From positions 1 to 64,000 of the forward strand of contig NZ_RXOF01000008.1 in assembly GCF_003970915.1 (NCBI RefSeq): a DNA stretch of 64,000 nucleotides. Direction: 5' to 3'. The translations under genes were made by a program, and so were the position numbers. This DNA is from Hymenobacter gummosus. GTDB lineage: Bacteria; Bacteroidota; Bacteroidia; Cytophagales; Hymenobacteraceae. Every line of letters begins with the position of its first letter. Within the stretch, counting starts at the first letter, position 1. The notes beneath the pieces are model-generated. The model was not told where the DNA came from. It made no database searches and saw nothing but the letters and a program-made list of their open reading frames with translations. Below, piece by piece: positions 32,784 to 40,834 of the stretch.

Positions 32784-34241
32784 ATGCCGGCCTGGCTGAT
32801 TCGCCTGCGCCCCCAGGGCACCGAACAGTGGCTGTTCGTGGCCTTTGCCGTGCTGCTCGTCGGCGGCGGCGCCGTGGCCGCCCTCGACGTGAACCGCTTC
32901 GGGCTGCTGCCGGCCCTGGCGGTGGTGGGCCTGGGCGTACTCATCGTGGACTGGCGCTGGGTGTACTACCTGCTGCTGAGCACCCTGGCCTTCTCGCAGG
33001 AGTGGCACCTGGGCGCCCTCACCGTCGACGTGCCCTCCGAGCCGCTAATGCTGGTGCTGCTGGCCTGCCTGGGCGTGAGCATCGTCAGCGGCAGCAGCGG
33101 CCTCACCGGCAGGCAGCTGCTGCACCCGGCGGTAATCATTCTGGCCCTGATGCTGCTCTGGGCCGGCGTGTCGGCCCTGTTTTCGGTGGATACCACCAAG
33201 TCCATCAAGTACCTGCTGGCCAAGACCTGGTACATCGGCCCCTTTTTGCTGGTGACGCTGATGCTGGTGCAGCGCCCGGCCGACGTGTGGCGCATTGCGG
33301 GCTGCCACGTGGGCGGTGCGGCCCTCACGGTGCTCTACACGGCCCTGCGGCACGCGCCGAAGGGCTTCAGCTTCGCGGGTATCAACTGGGCTATTCAGCC
33401 GTTTTACATCAACCACGTCATCTACGCCACGGTGCTGGCGCTGCTGCTGCCCTACGCCTTCTACGCCGCCCGCGCGGCGCGGGGCGGCGGCTGGCGGCTG
33501 CTGTGGTACGCGGCCATGGCCGTTCTCACCTTCGGGCTGCTCACCTCCTACACCCGCGCCTCCATCCTCTCCATTCCGCTGTCGGCGGTGTTTTACCTGG
33601 TGCTGCGGCTGCGGCTCACGCGCTGGGTGCTGCTGGGCGCGCTGCTGGGGGCGCTGGGCGGGGTGGCGTACTTCGTGCAGCAAAACAACTACATGCTCTA
33701 CGCCCCGGACTTCGAGAAAACCATCTTCAACGGCGGCAACTTCGAGAAGCACCTGGAAGCTACCTACAAGCTGGAGGACGTGTCGGGCATGGAGCGGGTG
33801 TACCGCTGGGTAGCCGCCGCCCGCATGGTGGCCGACCGGCCCCTGACCGGCAGCGGCCCCTCTACCTTCTACCCGGAGTACAAGCGCTACACCGTCAAGA
33901 GCTTCCGCACCTACGTGTCGGACAACCCGGAGCGCTCCACCACCCACAATTACTTCCTGCTGCAGCTGGCCGAGCAGGGCGTGCCGGGCTTCGCGCTGTT
34001 TGCCTTGCTGGTGAGCGTAGTCCTGATTGGGGCCGAAAACCTCTACCACCGCGCCCGGCAGCAGCCGGCCGTGCGCCGCGTCGTGCTGGGCACCACGCTG
34101 TCGTTGGTAGTCATCATCTTCCACCTCACGCTCAACGAGCTGGTGGAAGTCGACAAAATCGGCTCCTTCTTCTTCATCGGCATAGCCGTGCTCATCCGCT
34201 GCCGCAACTGGCTGGATGAGGCCGCCCAGGAAGTGGCTTGA
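32784..34241 (+). CDS. O-antigen ligase/polymerase (Wzy family)
   Basis: A 485-residue integral membrane protein with about 12 hydrophobic segments and the Wzy_C-type periplasmic loop. That loop has the signature SGPSTFYPEYKR and TTHNYFLLQLAEQGV. It would join repeat units outside the inner membrane, as polymerase or ligase; the two cannot be told apart by sequence alone. With the Wzz-like gene 4 bp upstream and the Wzx gene divergent, it completes a Wzx/Wzy-type pathway. The ATG at 32784 is taken since the open frame to 32745 overlaps the preceding gene's end. Confidence 0.93.
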   Translation: MPAWLIRLRPQGTEQWLFVAFAVLLVGGGAVAALDVNRFGLLPALAVVGLGVLIVDWRWVYYLLLSTLAFSQEWHLGALTVDVPSEPLMLVLLACLGVSIVSGSSGLTGRQLLHPAVIILALMLLWAGVSALFSVDTTKSIKYLLAKTWYIGPFLLVTLMLVQRPADVWRIAGCHVGGAALTVLYTALRHAPKGFSFAGINWAIQPFYINHVIYATVLALLLPYAFYAARAARGGGWRLLWYAAMAVLTFGLLTSYTRASILSIPLSAVFYLVLRLRLTRWVLLGALLGALGGVAYFVQQNNYMLYAPDFEKTIFNGGNFEKHLEATYKLEDVSGMERVYRWVAAARMVADRPLTGSGPSTFYPEYKRYTVKSFRTYVSDNPERSTTHNYFLLQLAEQGVPGFALFALLVSVVLIGAENLYHRARQQPAVRRVVLGTTLSLVVIIFHLTLNELVEVDKIGSFFFIGIAVLIRCRNWLDEAAQEVA

Positions 34242-34286
34242 AGTAGCGGGGGAGTCTGCAGACTAGCCTTTAGCTCTGGTCAGCGG

Positions 34287-34997
34287 CTACTCGCTGGTTT
34301 CGGCGGCGCGCTTCATGCGCAGGGCGTACTCCAGGCTCACCGGTTCGGCCGAAACGCCCACCTGCTGCGCTTCCTCGGCGACGGTGGTGGCGAAGCCGGC
34401 CCGGCGCCGCAGCTGGTTGGCCCGGCGCATATCGGCCACGGGCCACAGAAAGCGCACCATGTCGAACTGGCCCGTAGCTCGGTTGATAAGCACGCAGCCC
34501 ACCACCTGCGTGCCGTAGAGCTGCTCCTTGCCCGCCCGCATCAGCTGGTTATCCACGGCCCAGGCGTAGTGCCGGTAGGGCAACTCCCCTGCTTCGGCGG
34601 CGGCGCGCAGCTGCGGCAGAAAACGCGCGGTTTGCTCGGTTCGCAGCAGCACTTGCCAGGCTATTTCCCCGGCGGCCGGCCCCACCTTCGACTTGCCAGG
34701 GTAGCCGTAGCGCCGGATGACGGCGGCCACGAAGCGCAAATCGGTGCTGTCGGGCGGCGCCTCGCCGACGCGCGGACCCGAGTAGCCGGCCAGCGCGCCG
34801 TTGGGCAGCCGCAGGGGCTTCAGCAGCGAATCGGCCTGGGCGCGCTCTAGCGCGGCGCTTTTGCGCTGCTCGTACCGCCGGTAGGCCTGGTCGAGGCTGT
34901 CGAGCTGGTAGCGCAGCCGCTCGTTGAGCTTGGGCTTTTGAGCCAGCGCCGGCAAGGCCAGCAACCCCAGGGGCAGCGGCAGTAGCTTGGAAACCAT
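34287..34997 (-). CDS. Exported DUF6624-like protein
   Basis: A 236-residue exported protein with signal peptide (MVSKLLPLPLGLLALPALAQ). The mature part matches DUF6624 patterns: YGYPGKSKVGP, then AWQVLLRTEQTARFLPQL, then DNQLMRAGKEQLYGTQ. The function of that family is unknown. It follows the DinB gene by 25 bp on the same strand and may be in one message. The ORF is open to 35351, but the start at 34997 places the signal peptide first. Confidence 0.82.
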   Translation of the reverse strand: MVSKLLPLPLGLLALPALAQKPKLNERLRYQLDSLDQAYRRYEQRKSAALERAQADSLLKPLRLPNGALAGYSGPRVGEAPPDSTDLRFVAAVIRRYGYPGKSKVGPAAGEIAWQVLLRTEQTARFLPQLRAAAEAGELPYRHYAWAVDNQLMRAGKEQLYGTQVVGCVLINRATGQFDMVRFLWPVADMRRANQLRRRAGFATTVAEEAQQVGVSAEPVSLEYALRMKRAAETSE

Positions 34998-35022
34998 AAC
35001 GGAAAGATAAGGCCCGGGCCCT

Positions 35023-35631
35023 TCACGGCTGCTCCTGCGCAGCGCCCGCCCGGGCCGCAAACTCTGCGGCGGTGCGGGCCAGCTGCGTGAGGTGCCGCTC
35101 GGCGTGCCGGGCCAGAAAGTACACGTACTGGTACACGTCGATTTTGCCCAGGTCGTTGACCGACATGGTAGTGCGGTAGAGCACGCCTTCGCCGCCCGGC
35201 AGCGCATCGAGCACGCGGTGGCAATGGGCCCGCTGCTCCCGCAGCTGCCGGCGCACCTCGGCCAGCGGCCTGGTGCCCGTCGGCTCCATGTGGGCGGGCC
35301 GAATCCACTCGAAAGACTTGTGCAGGCCGATTTCGTCGAGGCGCGGGTCACTGAACTGGTAGTGCTGCAGCTCGGCGGCCAAATCCAGCCCGGCCTGGTT
35401 TTTTAGGGCCTTGGCGGCACCCTTGTCGATGAGGATGAGCAGGAAGTGGTTGGTCAGCCCGACGTGCTCCAGCACTTCGGCTATGGTCCAGCCGCCGCTT
35501 TGCGGGCGGTACTGCCGCTCGGCGGCGGGATGATCAAACCACGCATCGAGGCGGGCAAAGGCCTCGTCGAGGGCCTGGCGGATGTGGCCGATGACGGCGG
35601 GGATGTTGGCAGAATCGGGCATGAGGGACAA
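35023..35631 (-). CDS. DinB family protein
   Basis: A 202-residue four-helix-bundle protein of the DinB/DUF664 family, which often bind a metal through three His and act in thiol-dependent transfer or stress. Likely ligands are the His in VLEHVGLTNHFL and the pair around FLARHAERHLTQL near the end. An internal ATG at 35622 (MPDSANIPAV) is an equally good start. Its substrate is unknown. The DUF6624-like gene follows. Confidence 0.88.
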   Translation of the reverse strand: MSLMPDSANIPAVIGHIRQALDEAFARLDAWFDHPAAERQYRPQSGGWTIAEVLEHVGLTNHFLLILIDKGAAKALKNQAGLDLAAELQHYQFSDPRLDEIGLHKSFEWIRPAHMEPTGTRPLAEVRRQLREQRAHCHRVLDALPGGEGVLYRTTMSVNDLGKIDVYQYVYFLARHAERHLTQLARTAAEFAARAGAAQEQP

Positions 35632-35681
35632 GGGAGCTGGCGCCGGTTTAGCAACTGCAAGTTGCGTAACCGGTGCCTATA

Positions 35682-35772
35682 ATAAAGCAGGCTTTCAGCC
35701 TGCGGCCGGCACCTGTACAAGCGGCCCGGCTAAACCCAGCAACGCCCCGCGCAGGCTGAAAGCCTGCTTTAT
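35682..35772. repeat. Perfect 23-bp inverted repeat
   Basis: The arms 35682-35704 and 35750-35772 (ATAAAGCAGGCTTTCAGCC and its reverse complement) flank a 45-bp GC-rich centre. Each arm contains AGGCTTTCAGCCT-like local symmetry. It sits between the phosphatase stop and the DinB start. Confidence 0.75.
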
Positions 35773-35825
35773 GTTGGGCACCGCTTACGCTTCACTTCGT
35801 TTCGCCAAACCGGCGCCAGCTTTGC

Positions 35826-37094
35826 CTACCGAAAGCGGCAGGTCAGGATGGTGATGTCGTCGGCGTAGTGCGTGCCCTTGACGTTGAAGGCGGTGATGCG
35901 GCGCAGCAGCTCGTCGTGCAGCTTGGGCAGGGGCAGGTAGCGCTGCTGCTGCAGGGTCTGCAGCACGCCGTCCTCCCCGAACTCGTCGCCAGCCTCGTTG
36001 AACACCTCGGTCAGGCCGTCGGTGTAGTTGAGCAGCAGGCTGTGCGGAGGCACCTGCAGGCGGCCCACCTTGAGCATGGGCAGCTCGTCCATCACGCCCA
36101 GCATGATGGTGCCGGTCTTGAGCACCTGCACCGGCCCCTGGCCTAGGTCGGGCAGCAGCAGCGGGTCGTTGTGGCCGGCGTTGACGTACTCCAGCTCGCG
36201 CGTGGTGCGGTTGTACACCCCGAAGAAGGCGGTGATAAACCGGTCGCCGCCGGAGTTGCGGAAAATCAGGTTGTTCAGCTCCCCCACCACCGTGGCCAGC
36301 TCGGCCTGCTGGCGCAGCAAGGTGCGCAGCCCGGCCTGGAAGTTCGACATCAGCAGCGAGGCGCCCACGCCCTTGCCCGACACGTCGGCCACGCAGAACA
36401 GGAACCGCTCCTTGTCGATGGCCACCACGTCGTAGAAGTCGCCGCCGACGGCGGTGTGGGGCACGTAGGTGGCGTGCACGGCCACGTGCTGGTCGTTGGG
36501 CAGCTTACTCGGGAAGAGCATGGCCTGCACTTCCTGGGCAATTTCGATTTCCTTGCGCACGGCCGCGGCCTGCACCTGCTGGCGCACCAGCCGCCGCGAC
36601 GACACGGCGCCGAGCAGAATCTGGCTCAAGGACTCGATAAACGTCACGGCCTCGCGCCGGGCCTCGGCGGTGGCGGTGTAGTTCTGGTGCGGCAGCCCGA
36701 TAAACACGAGGCCCAGCAGCTGGTCGCTCTGGCGCACCGGAATCACGTTGGCGAAGTGGTGCCAGGGCTTGCCCAGCTCCAGATCGACCACTTCCACGGG
36801 GTGCTCGGGCGGAAAGCGCTGCAGCTGCTCGGGCAGGGCAATGCCCCGAAAATCGGGGATGCCCGGTCCGAAAGCCACCGGGCAGCGCCACTGGCCATCC
36901 TCCACAATGTACACGGCCAGCTGCCGCACGCCGAGCTGACCGAGCAGGGTAAACTGAAAGATTTTGTAGAGGTTATCGTCGCTGGGCTCGCCGTTGATGG
37001 ACTGGGTAATTTCCAGCAGGGCCGCCAGCTCCCGCTCCTTCAGCTTCAGCAGCAGGTGCTCTTCCTTGGAGAGGGGGCGCAGGGTATCGGGCAT
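35826..37094 (-). CDS. SpoIIE-type PP2C phosphatase with GAF-like domain
   Basis: A 422-residue soluble regulator. An N-terminal GAF-like sensor domain (about 30-175) is joined by a helix (AAAVRKEIEIAQEVQAML) to a PP2C/SpoIIE phosphatase (about 195-420). Metal-binding and catalytic motifs are GGDFYDVV, ADVSGKGVGASLLM, NAGHN, YTDGLTE and DDITIL. The usual target is a phosphorylated anti-sigma antagonist (STAS protein), but none is encoded in this window. The start at 37094 gives a complete GAF domain. Upstream is a repeat and the OppC-like gene. Confidence 0.93.
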   Translation of the reverse strand: MPDTLRPLSKEEHLLLKLKERELAALLEITQSINGEPSDDNLYKIFQFTLLGQLGVRQLAVYIVEDGQWRCPVAFGPGIPDFRGIALPEQLQRFPPEHPVEVVDLELGKPWHHFANVIPVRQSDQLLGLVFIGLPHQNYTATAEARREAVTFIESLSQILLGAVSSRRLVRQQVQAAAVRKEIEIAQEVQAMLFPSKLPNDQHVAVHATYVPHTAVGGDFYDVVAIDKERFLFCVADVSGKGVGASLLMSNFQAGLRTLLRQQAELATVVGELNNLIFRNSGGDRFITAFFGVYNRTTRELEYVNAGHNDPLLLPDLGQGPVQVLKTGTIMLGVMDELPMLKVGRLQVPPHSLLLNYTDGLTEVFNEAGDEFGEDGVLQTLQQQRYLPLPKLHDELLRRITAFNVKGTHYADDITILTCRFR

Positions 37095-37096
37095 GA

Positions 37097-37203
37097 GGTT
37101 AGGGTATGAGGGTAGGGGGGTATGAGTTTAGGAGTTGAGTAAGGAAAAGGGAGTGAGTCAAAAATAACTCATCCCCCCCTACCCTCACACCCTCCTACCC
37201 TAG
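37097..37203. repeat. Intergenic G/A-rich inverted repeat
   Basis: The arms 37097-37129 (GTTAGGGTATGAGGGTAGGG) and 37166-37203 (its near reverse complement) form an imperfect hairpin of GGGTA-rich sequence. The right arm overlaps the last codons of the OppC-like gene. Confidence 0.55.
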
Positions 37204-38370
37204 AGGCGTTTTGGGGTCGTAGGCGTCGCGCAGGCCGTTGCCGAGCAGGTTAAAGCTAAGCACCAGCAGGCTGATGGCCGCGCCGGGCAGCAGCGTGAGC
37301 CACAAACCGGCCTGGGTGCCCAGCAGTTGAAAGCCTTCGTTGACCATCAGGCCCCAGGACGGGGCCGGCGGCTGCACGCCCAGCCCGAGGAAGCTCAGGC
37401 CGGCTTCGAGCAGGATGGCGGCGGCGAAGTTGCTGGTGGCAATGACAATGAGCGGGCCGAGCAGATTGGGCAGCAGGTGACGGATCAGCAAGCGGCTCGT
37501 CGGCAAGCCTAGTACGCGGCCGGCTTCCACAAAGGTTTTCTCGCGCAGGCTCAGCAGCTGCCCGCGCACCACCCGGGCCACGTCCACCCACATGGTCAGG
37601 CCCACGGCCACGAACGAGGTCCAGACGCCCTTGGAGCCGAAAGCCAGCGAAATGGCAATGACCAGCATGATGCCCGGAATGCTCCACACCACGGTCATCA
37701 CCCCCAGCAGCAGCGAATCGAGCCAGCCGCCCGAGTAGCCGGCCACGGCGCCCACCAGCACGCCCAGGGCCAGCGAGATGAGCACCGCCACCAGGCCGAT
37801 GCCCAGCGAGATGCGCGTGCCCAGCAGCAGGCGGCTCAGCTCGTCGCGGCCGGCTTTGTCGGTGCCCAGCCAGTAGGTGCGCTGCGTGATGTGGTTCTGC
37901 TCGACCTCGGCCCGCAGCGCGGCGGCCGGACCGGCGTGGCCCGTCACGCGGCTCAGGGCGTAGTGGCGGGCGGGCTCGGCCAGGGCGCCTTTGGCCCGGA
38001 AGGGCTGCACCACCAGCGTATCGCCCTGCACCTGCCAGCCCCCGATAGGCACTTCCTCGTAGCGGGTAGGCACGCCGCCCAGCCAGCGGCCGAGCAGCCC
38101 CGGCTCCTCCCCTACCGAGTCGGCCAGCGGGAGGCGCAGCAGGGTGGCGCGGAAGCCGGGGGGCTGCTTCTGCAGCTGCACCAGCGAGTTGTTGGCGTCG
38201 GGTGAGGGGTCGGGCAGGATGAGGTAGCCCAGCAACGCCACCAGGGTGCAGAGCAGGATAAAGCCCGCCCCGAGCATGGCCGGGGCGTTGCCGAGCAGGC
38301 GGCGGCGCACGTAGTAGCCGGGCGTGCGCACCGGCGCAGCCGCGGCAGCTGTCACGACGGGGGCCGCCAT
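37195..38370 (-). CDS. OppC/DppC-type ABC transporter permease
   Basis: A 391-residue inner-membrane permease of the peptide/nickel family. A first helix (about 35-60) is followed by a long extracytoplasmic insert (about 60-165), then WLGTDKAGRDELSRLLLGTR and five helices. The ATPase-contact loop is EAGRVLGLPTSRLLIRHLLPN. The long insert is more than in the E. coli proteins. No OppB, ATPase or binding protein gene is in this window, so partners must be elsewhere. Its ATG (38370) overlaps the preceding stop by one base (TGATG), so I start it there rather than at the upstream frame of 38421. Confidence 0.9.
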   Translation of the reverse strand: MAAPVVTAAAAAPVRTPGYYVRRRLLGNAPAMLGAGFILLCTLVALLGYLILPDPSPDANNSLVQLQKQPPGFRATLLRLPLADSVGEEPGLLGRWLGGVPTRYEEVPIGGWQVQGDTLVVQPFRAKGALAEPARHYALSRVTGHAGPAAALRAEVEQNHITQRTYWLGTDKAGRDELSRLLLGTRISLGIGLVAVLISLALGVLVGAVAGYSGGWLDSLLLGVMTVVWSIPGIMLVIAISLAFGSKGVWTSFVAVGLTMWVDVARVVRGQLLSLREKTFVEAGRVLGLPTSRLLIRHLLPNLLGPLIVIATSNFAAAILLEAGLSFLGLGVQPPAPSWGLMVNEGFQLLGTQAGLWLTLLPGAAISLLVLSFNLLGNGLRDAYDPKTPLG

Positions 38371-38627
38371 CAGCGCGTGTTGTGCTGCAGCAGGCCCTCC
38401 TTGGAGGCCAGGAAAAAGCAATCCTGCCGCAGGGCCCCGAAGGAGGTGGGCTCGTAGGCCAGCTCGGTGTCGGGGTCGGGCCAGTAGCAGCGCACCAGGC
38501 CCTGCTCCAGCAGGCTGCGCAGGCCCTGCTCCAGCTCGGCGGCGGGCAGCTGGGTGCGCTGCTGCAAATCGTTGAACGTAGCGACGAAGTACAGCTCGTC
38601 GAGGATATCGAATTCGGCGTCGGTCAC
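38370..38627 (-). CDS. Small winged-helix-like protein
   Basis: An 85-residue protein, acidic, with a helix-rich N-terminus (DILDELYFVATFNDLQQR, then LPAAELEQGLRSLLEQGLVR) that looks like a winged-helix DNA-binding or small adaptor fold. The overlap TGATG with the permease start implies translational coupling. A family name could not be given; it may be a small partner typical of this Bacteroidota permease. Confidence 0.7.
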   Translation of the reverse strand: MTDAEFDILDELYFVATFNDLQQRTQLPAAELEQGLRSLLEQGLVRCYWPDPDTELAYEPTSFGALRQDCFFLASKEGLLQHNTR

Positions 38628-38656
38628 GGCGGGGGTGGGCTCAGCGGATGAGGCAG

Positions 38657-38664
38657 CAAAGGTA
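38657..38664 (-). promoter_or_regulatory. -7 box before the small protein/permease operon
   Basis: On the minus strand, TACCTTTG (38664 to 38657) fits TAnnTTTG and lies 29 bp before the ATG at 38627. No convincing -33 element is seen. Confidence 0.55.
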
Positions 38665-38715
38665 TCATCAGCGGGGCAGGAATGCGAGGCCGGCCGTAAG
38701 CCCGGGGCGCGGCCC

Positions 38716-39270
38716 TTAGTTCAGGGCTACCGCCTGCGCGCCGGAAAGAACTACTCTGTTACCGGCTTCCACCTCGACGTACTTCATAATCTGCTGGATT
38801 TGCTCTGCGGAAAGCTGAAAGCTGGGCATCTGCTGCTTCTGGTACTGGTTGAACAGCTTCACGCCGTATTCGTCGCCGCTGGCCACGACGCGGCTGGAGT
38901 TCTGCACCCACTTGACAATCCAGGGCAGGGGCCGGCGCTGCCCGATGCCGGCCAGCGCCGGCCCCACCACCACGTCGTCGATGGCGTGGCACTGCGCGCA
39001 ATTGCTTTTGAACAGCGCATCCCCGGCGTCGACGGCCGCGGCGTCGGCCGGCGTCAGGCTGGCGCGGCGCTGCTGAGCTTCCGCTACGCGGGCGCGCCAG
39101 GCCAGCGTGGCGGAATCGGCCACGACGCCGCAGCCCCGCGCCGGCTCCTCCTCGGCCACTAGCAGCGGCCCCGGCTCCAGGCCGGTGGCGGTGAGAAACA
39201 GCACGACGAGGCTGCAGACGAGCAGGACTACAGCGGCCGGGAATACCAGCGTGAGGGCGTTGCGGGACAT
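38716..39270 (-). CDS. Membrane-anchored c-type cytochrome
   Basis: A 184-residue protein with one N-terminal membrane helix (about 8-28) and a periplasmic mono-haem cytochrome c domain. The haem motif is CAQCH (91-95) and the likely axial Met is M148 in KQQMPSF. A proline-rich insert precedes the haem. It would carry electrons in the periplasm, perhaps for a terminal oxidase; the redox partner is not in the window. The open frame extends to 39924, but the ATG at 39270 opens directly onto the signal anchor. Confidence 0.93.
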   Translation of the reverse strand: MSRNALTLVFPAAVVLLVCSLVVLFLTATGLEPGPLLVAEEEPARGCGVVADSATLAWRARVAEAQQRRASLTPADAAAVDAGDALFKSNCAQCHAIDDVVVGPALAGIGQRRPLPWIVKWVQNSSRVVASGDEYGVKLFNQYQKQQMPSFQLSAEQIQQIMKYVEVEAGNRVVLSGAQAVALN

Positions 39271-39387
39271 GGCAGAAAGCGGATGAGGTGGCACAACAGG
39301 AATCGGCCAAAAAGTACGACCCGAGGTGCTGAGTGCCAAGCTTTTTTGCGGGTTTGTGGCGGCCCCGGCCACGCCCCGCCGAGGCAG

Positions 39388-39420
39388 CAAAAAGCCCCCG
39401 ACCTGTGCAGGCCGGGGGCT
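39388..39420 (-). terminator. Intrinsic terminator after the 138-residue gene
   Basis: AGCCCCCGACCTG pairs with CAGGCCGGGGGCT. On the minus strand the hairpin is followed by TTTTT. It lies 33 bp after the stop at 39453. Confidence 0.85.
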
Positions 39421-39452
39421 CTTGCATGACGCAGGCAGCGCACGCTGCGGCT

Positions 39453-39869
39453 TTAGGCGGACAAGGTGGCCCGGTGGGCCGTCACGTCGGCAATGAACTG
39501 CTGCAGGATGGGCAGCTGCGGCTCCAGCAGGGCCTGCTCCAGCTCCTGAACCAGCAGCTTTTCCCCGCCGACTTTGCCCTGGCGGGAGAGCAGCTCGTCG
39601 CGGCGGTCGGTTTTGCGGCGCAGCGTGTTGGCCTGCTCGTCGCGCTCCTTGCCCGGGTCGAGGGTGTCGAGCACGGGCGTCATGGTGGCAATGTACTTGT
39701 TGAGGCCGTCCAGCTCGCCGTGGAGGCCGCGGGCGGTGGCGCTGGTATTGTCGGCGCGGTAGTCGGTTTCGATGTCGCGGAAGCTGAGCACTTTCAGCTT
39801 TTCGTTGGCCACGGCCAGCACGGCGTCGCACTGGGCGCGGGTGGTCAATAAAGAGAGGGAGTAAACCAT
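39453..39869 (-). CDS. Helical hypothetical protein
   Basis: A 138-residue soluble protein, strongly helical and charged, with heptad-like text (LRRKTDRRDELLSR) suggesting a coiled coil. No signal peptide or known motif is seen. It has its own terminator and is therefore probably a single-gene unit. I do not recognise the family. Confidence 0.75.
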   Translation of the reverse strand: MVYSLSLLTTRAQCDAVLAVANEKLKVLSFRDIETDYRADNTSATARGLHGELDGLNKYIATMTPVLDTLDPGKERDEQANTLRRKTDRRDELLSRQGKVGGEKLLVQELEQALLEPQLPILQQFIADVTAHRATLSA

Positions 39870-40007
39870 AAACGTAAACTGGTGGGAATGATGGGTGTGG
39901 ACTAATGCGCGGCGCTACCTGCATTTATGCCAAAGAATAGGCTCATTAATTGCATTTCAAAGCCCCATTTTGAGACTCAGCTTCCCATTTTGGCAATATC
40001 TAGTTAA

Positions 40008-40634
40008 TCAGTCGCCCAGCACCTCATCAAGCGCCGCCAGCTCGGCTTCGAGGCCGCGCAGGCGGGCCAGCAGCAGCAGGCGCTCGGCGGGCGCGAGGGG
40101 TACGGGTGCGGCGGCGGTGCGCAGCCCCAGCCCGTCCAGCCAGTGCAGGTCGCGGGCGGCATCGGGGGTGGCGCCGGGCCAGGTGAGGCGGGCCCCGGGC
40201 GCGGGCGGGGCATCGGGGGCGGCCAGCAGGGGGCGCAGCACCGCCAGGACCCAACGGCGGCGGGCGTGGCCCTGCTGCCCGCTGCCGCGCTGCGCCAGCT
40301 CGAAGCGCAGCTTGGCGAGGTAGAAGCGCAGGCGCTTGCGGCGGCGCTGCAGCGGCGCGGTGTCGGCCGGGTCGAGGACGGGTGGCGCCTCGGGGGCGGC
40401 CTCCCGGGCAAAATCGGGGGCGGCGGGGCCCTGGCCGTCGGGCGGGGGCAGCTGCCGGGCCAGCACCCAGAGGCGGTGCTCGGCGGCTGCGCCCAGGATT
40501 TTACGGCTGGCTTCCACCGCCGCAATCATCTGCCGGCTTACGCCTACAAACTGGGCTAGCTCAGCTTGACTCAGGGCGAAGTGCTGCCGCACAGCGGCGG
40601 CCAGACTGGCAGATGGGTAAGCTCGACGCGACAT
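40008..40634 (-). CDS. XRE-like helix-turn-helix protein
   Basis: A 208-residue protein with an N-terminal Cro/C1-type helix-turn-helix (about 17-45: LSQAELAQFVGVSRQMIAAV), followed by a Pro/Ala-rich linker and a helical, Arg-rich C-terminal region of unknown function. It probably binds DNA. Directly upstream, 9 bp before the ATG, is a 77-bp palindrome with four copies of GGTAGCAAT, a good candidate for its own operator. No toxin partner gene is adjacent, which argues against a simple toxin-antitoxin pair. Confidence 0.85.
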   Translation of the reverse strand: MSRRAYPSASLAAAVRQHFALSQAELAQFVGVSRQMIAAVEASRKILGAAAEHRLWVLARQLPPPDGQGPAAPDFAREAAPEAPPVLDPADTAPLQRRRKRLRFYLAKLRFELAQRGSGQQGHARRRWVLAVLRPLLAAPDAPPAPGARLTWPGATPDAARDLHWLDGLGLRTAAAPVPLAPAERLLLLARLRGLEAELAALDEVLGD

Positions 40635-40643
40635 AGCAACACA

Positions 40644-40720
40644 GGTAGCAATGCCAAGAAAATAAAATCGATTGCTACCAGCGTGGTAGCAATCGATTTT
40701 ATTTTCTTGGCATTGCTACC
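40644..40720. repeat. 77-bp palindrome with 37-bp perfect arms
   Basis: Two perfect 37-bp arms (40644-40680 and 40684-40720) are separated by GCG. Each arm starts and ends with GGTAGCAAT in opposite orientations, so four copies occur. The core AATAAAATCGATT is AT-rich in a GC-rich genome. It starts 9 bp upstream of the XRE gene and lies 114 bp after the stop of the next minus-strand gene. Confidence 0.92.
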
Positions 40721-40834
40721 CGAACGGGTTCTGTCCTTCAGGCGATGGGGCAGGTCTACTTCCTGTCGCTGGTGACTCTGAGCTCCAGGCGGCGCGGGAT
40801 ACCGGATTTTCGATTGGGCCGCAGCTAGCCGCCT

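Noticed and set aside
40008-40634. Toxin-antitoxin pair with the XRE protein as antitoxin
   Set aside because: No small toxin-like ORF lies next to it; the neighbours are a coiled-coil protein and a large surface protein.
40644-40720. Palindrome as a normal intrinsic terminator
   Set aside because: It lacks a T-tract and a GC-rich stem, and its exact symmetry and position before a start codon suit an operator or mobile remnant better.
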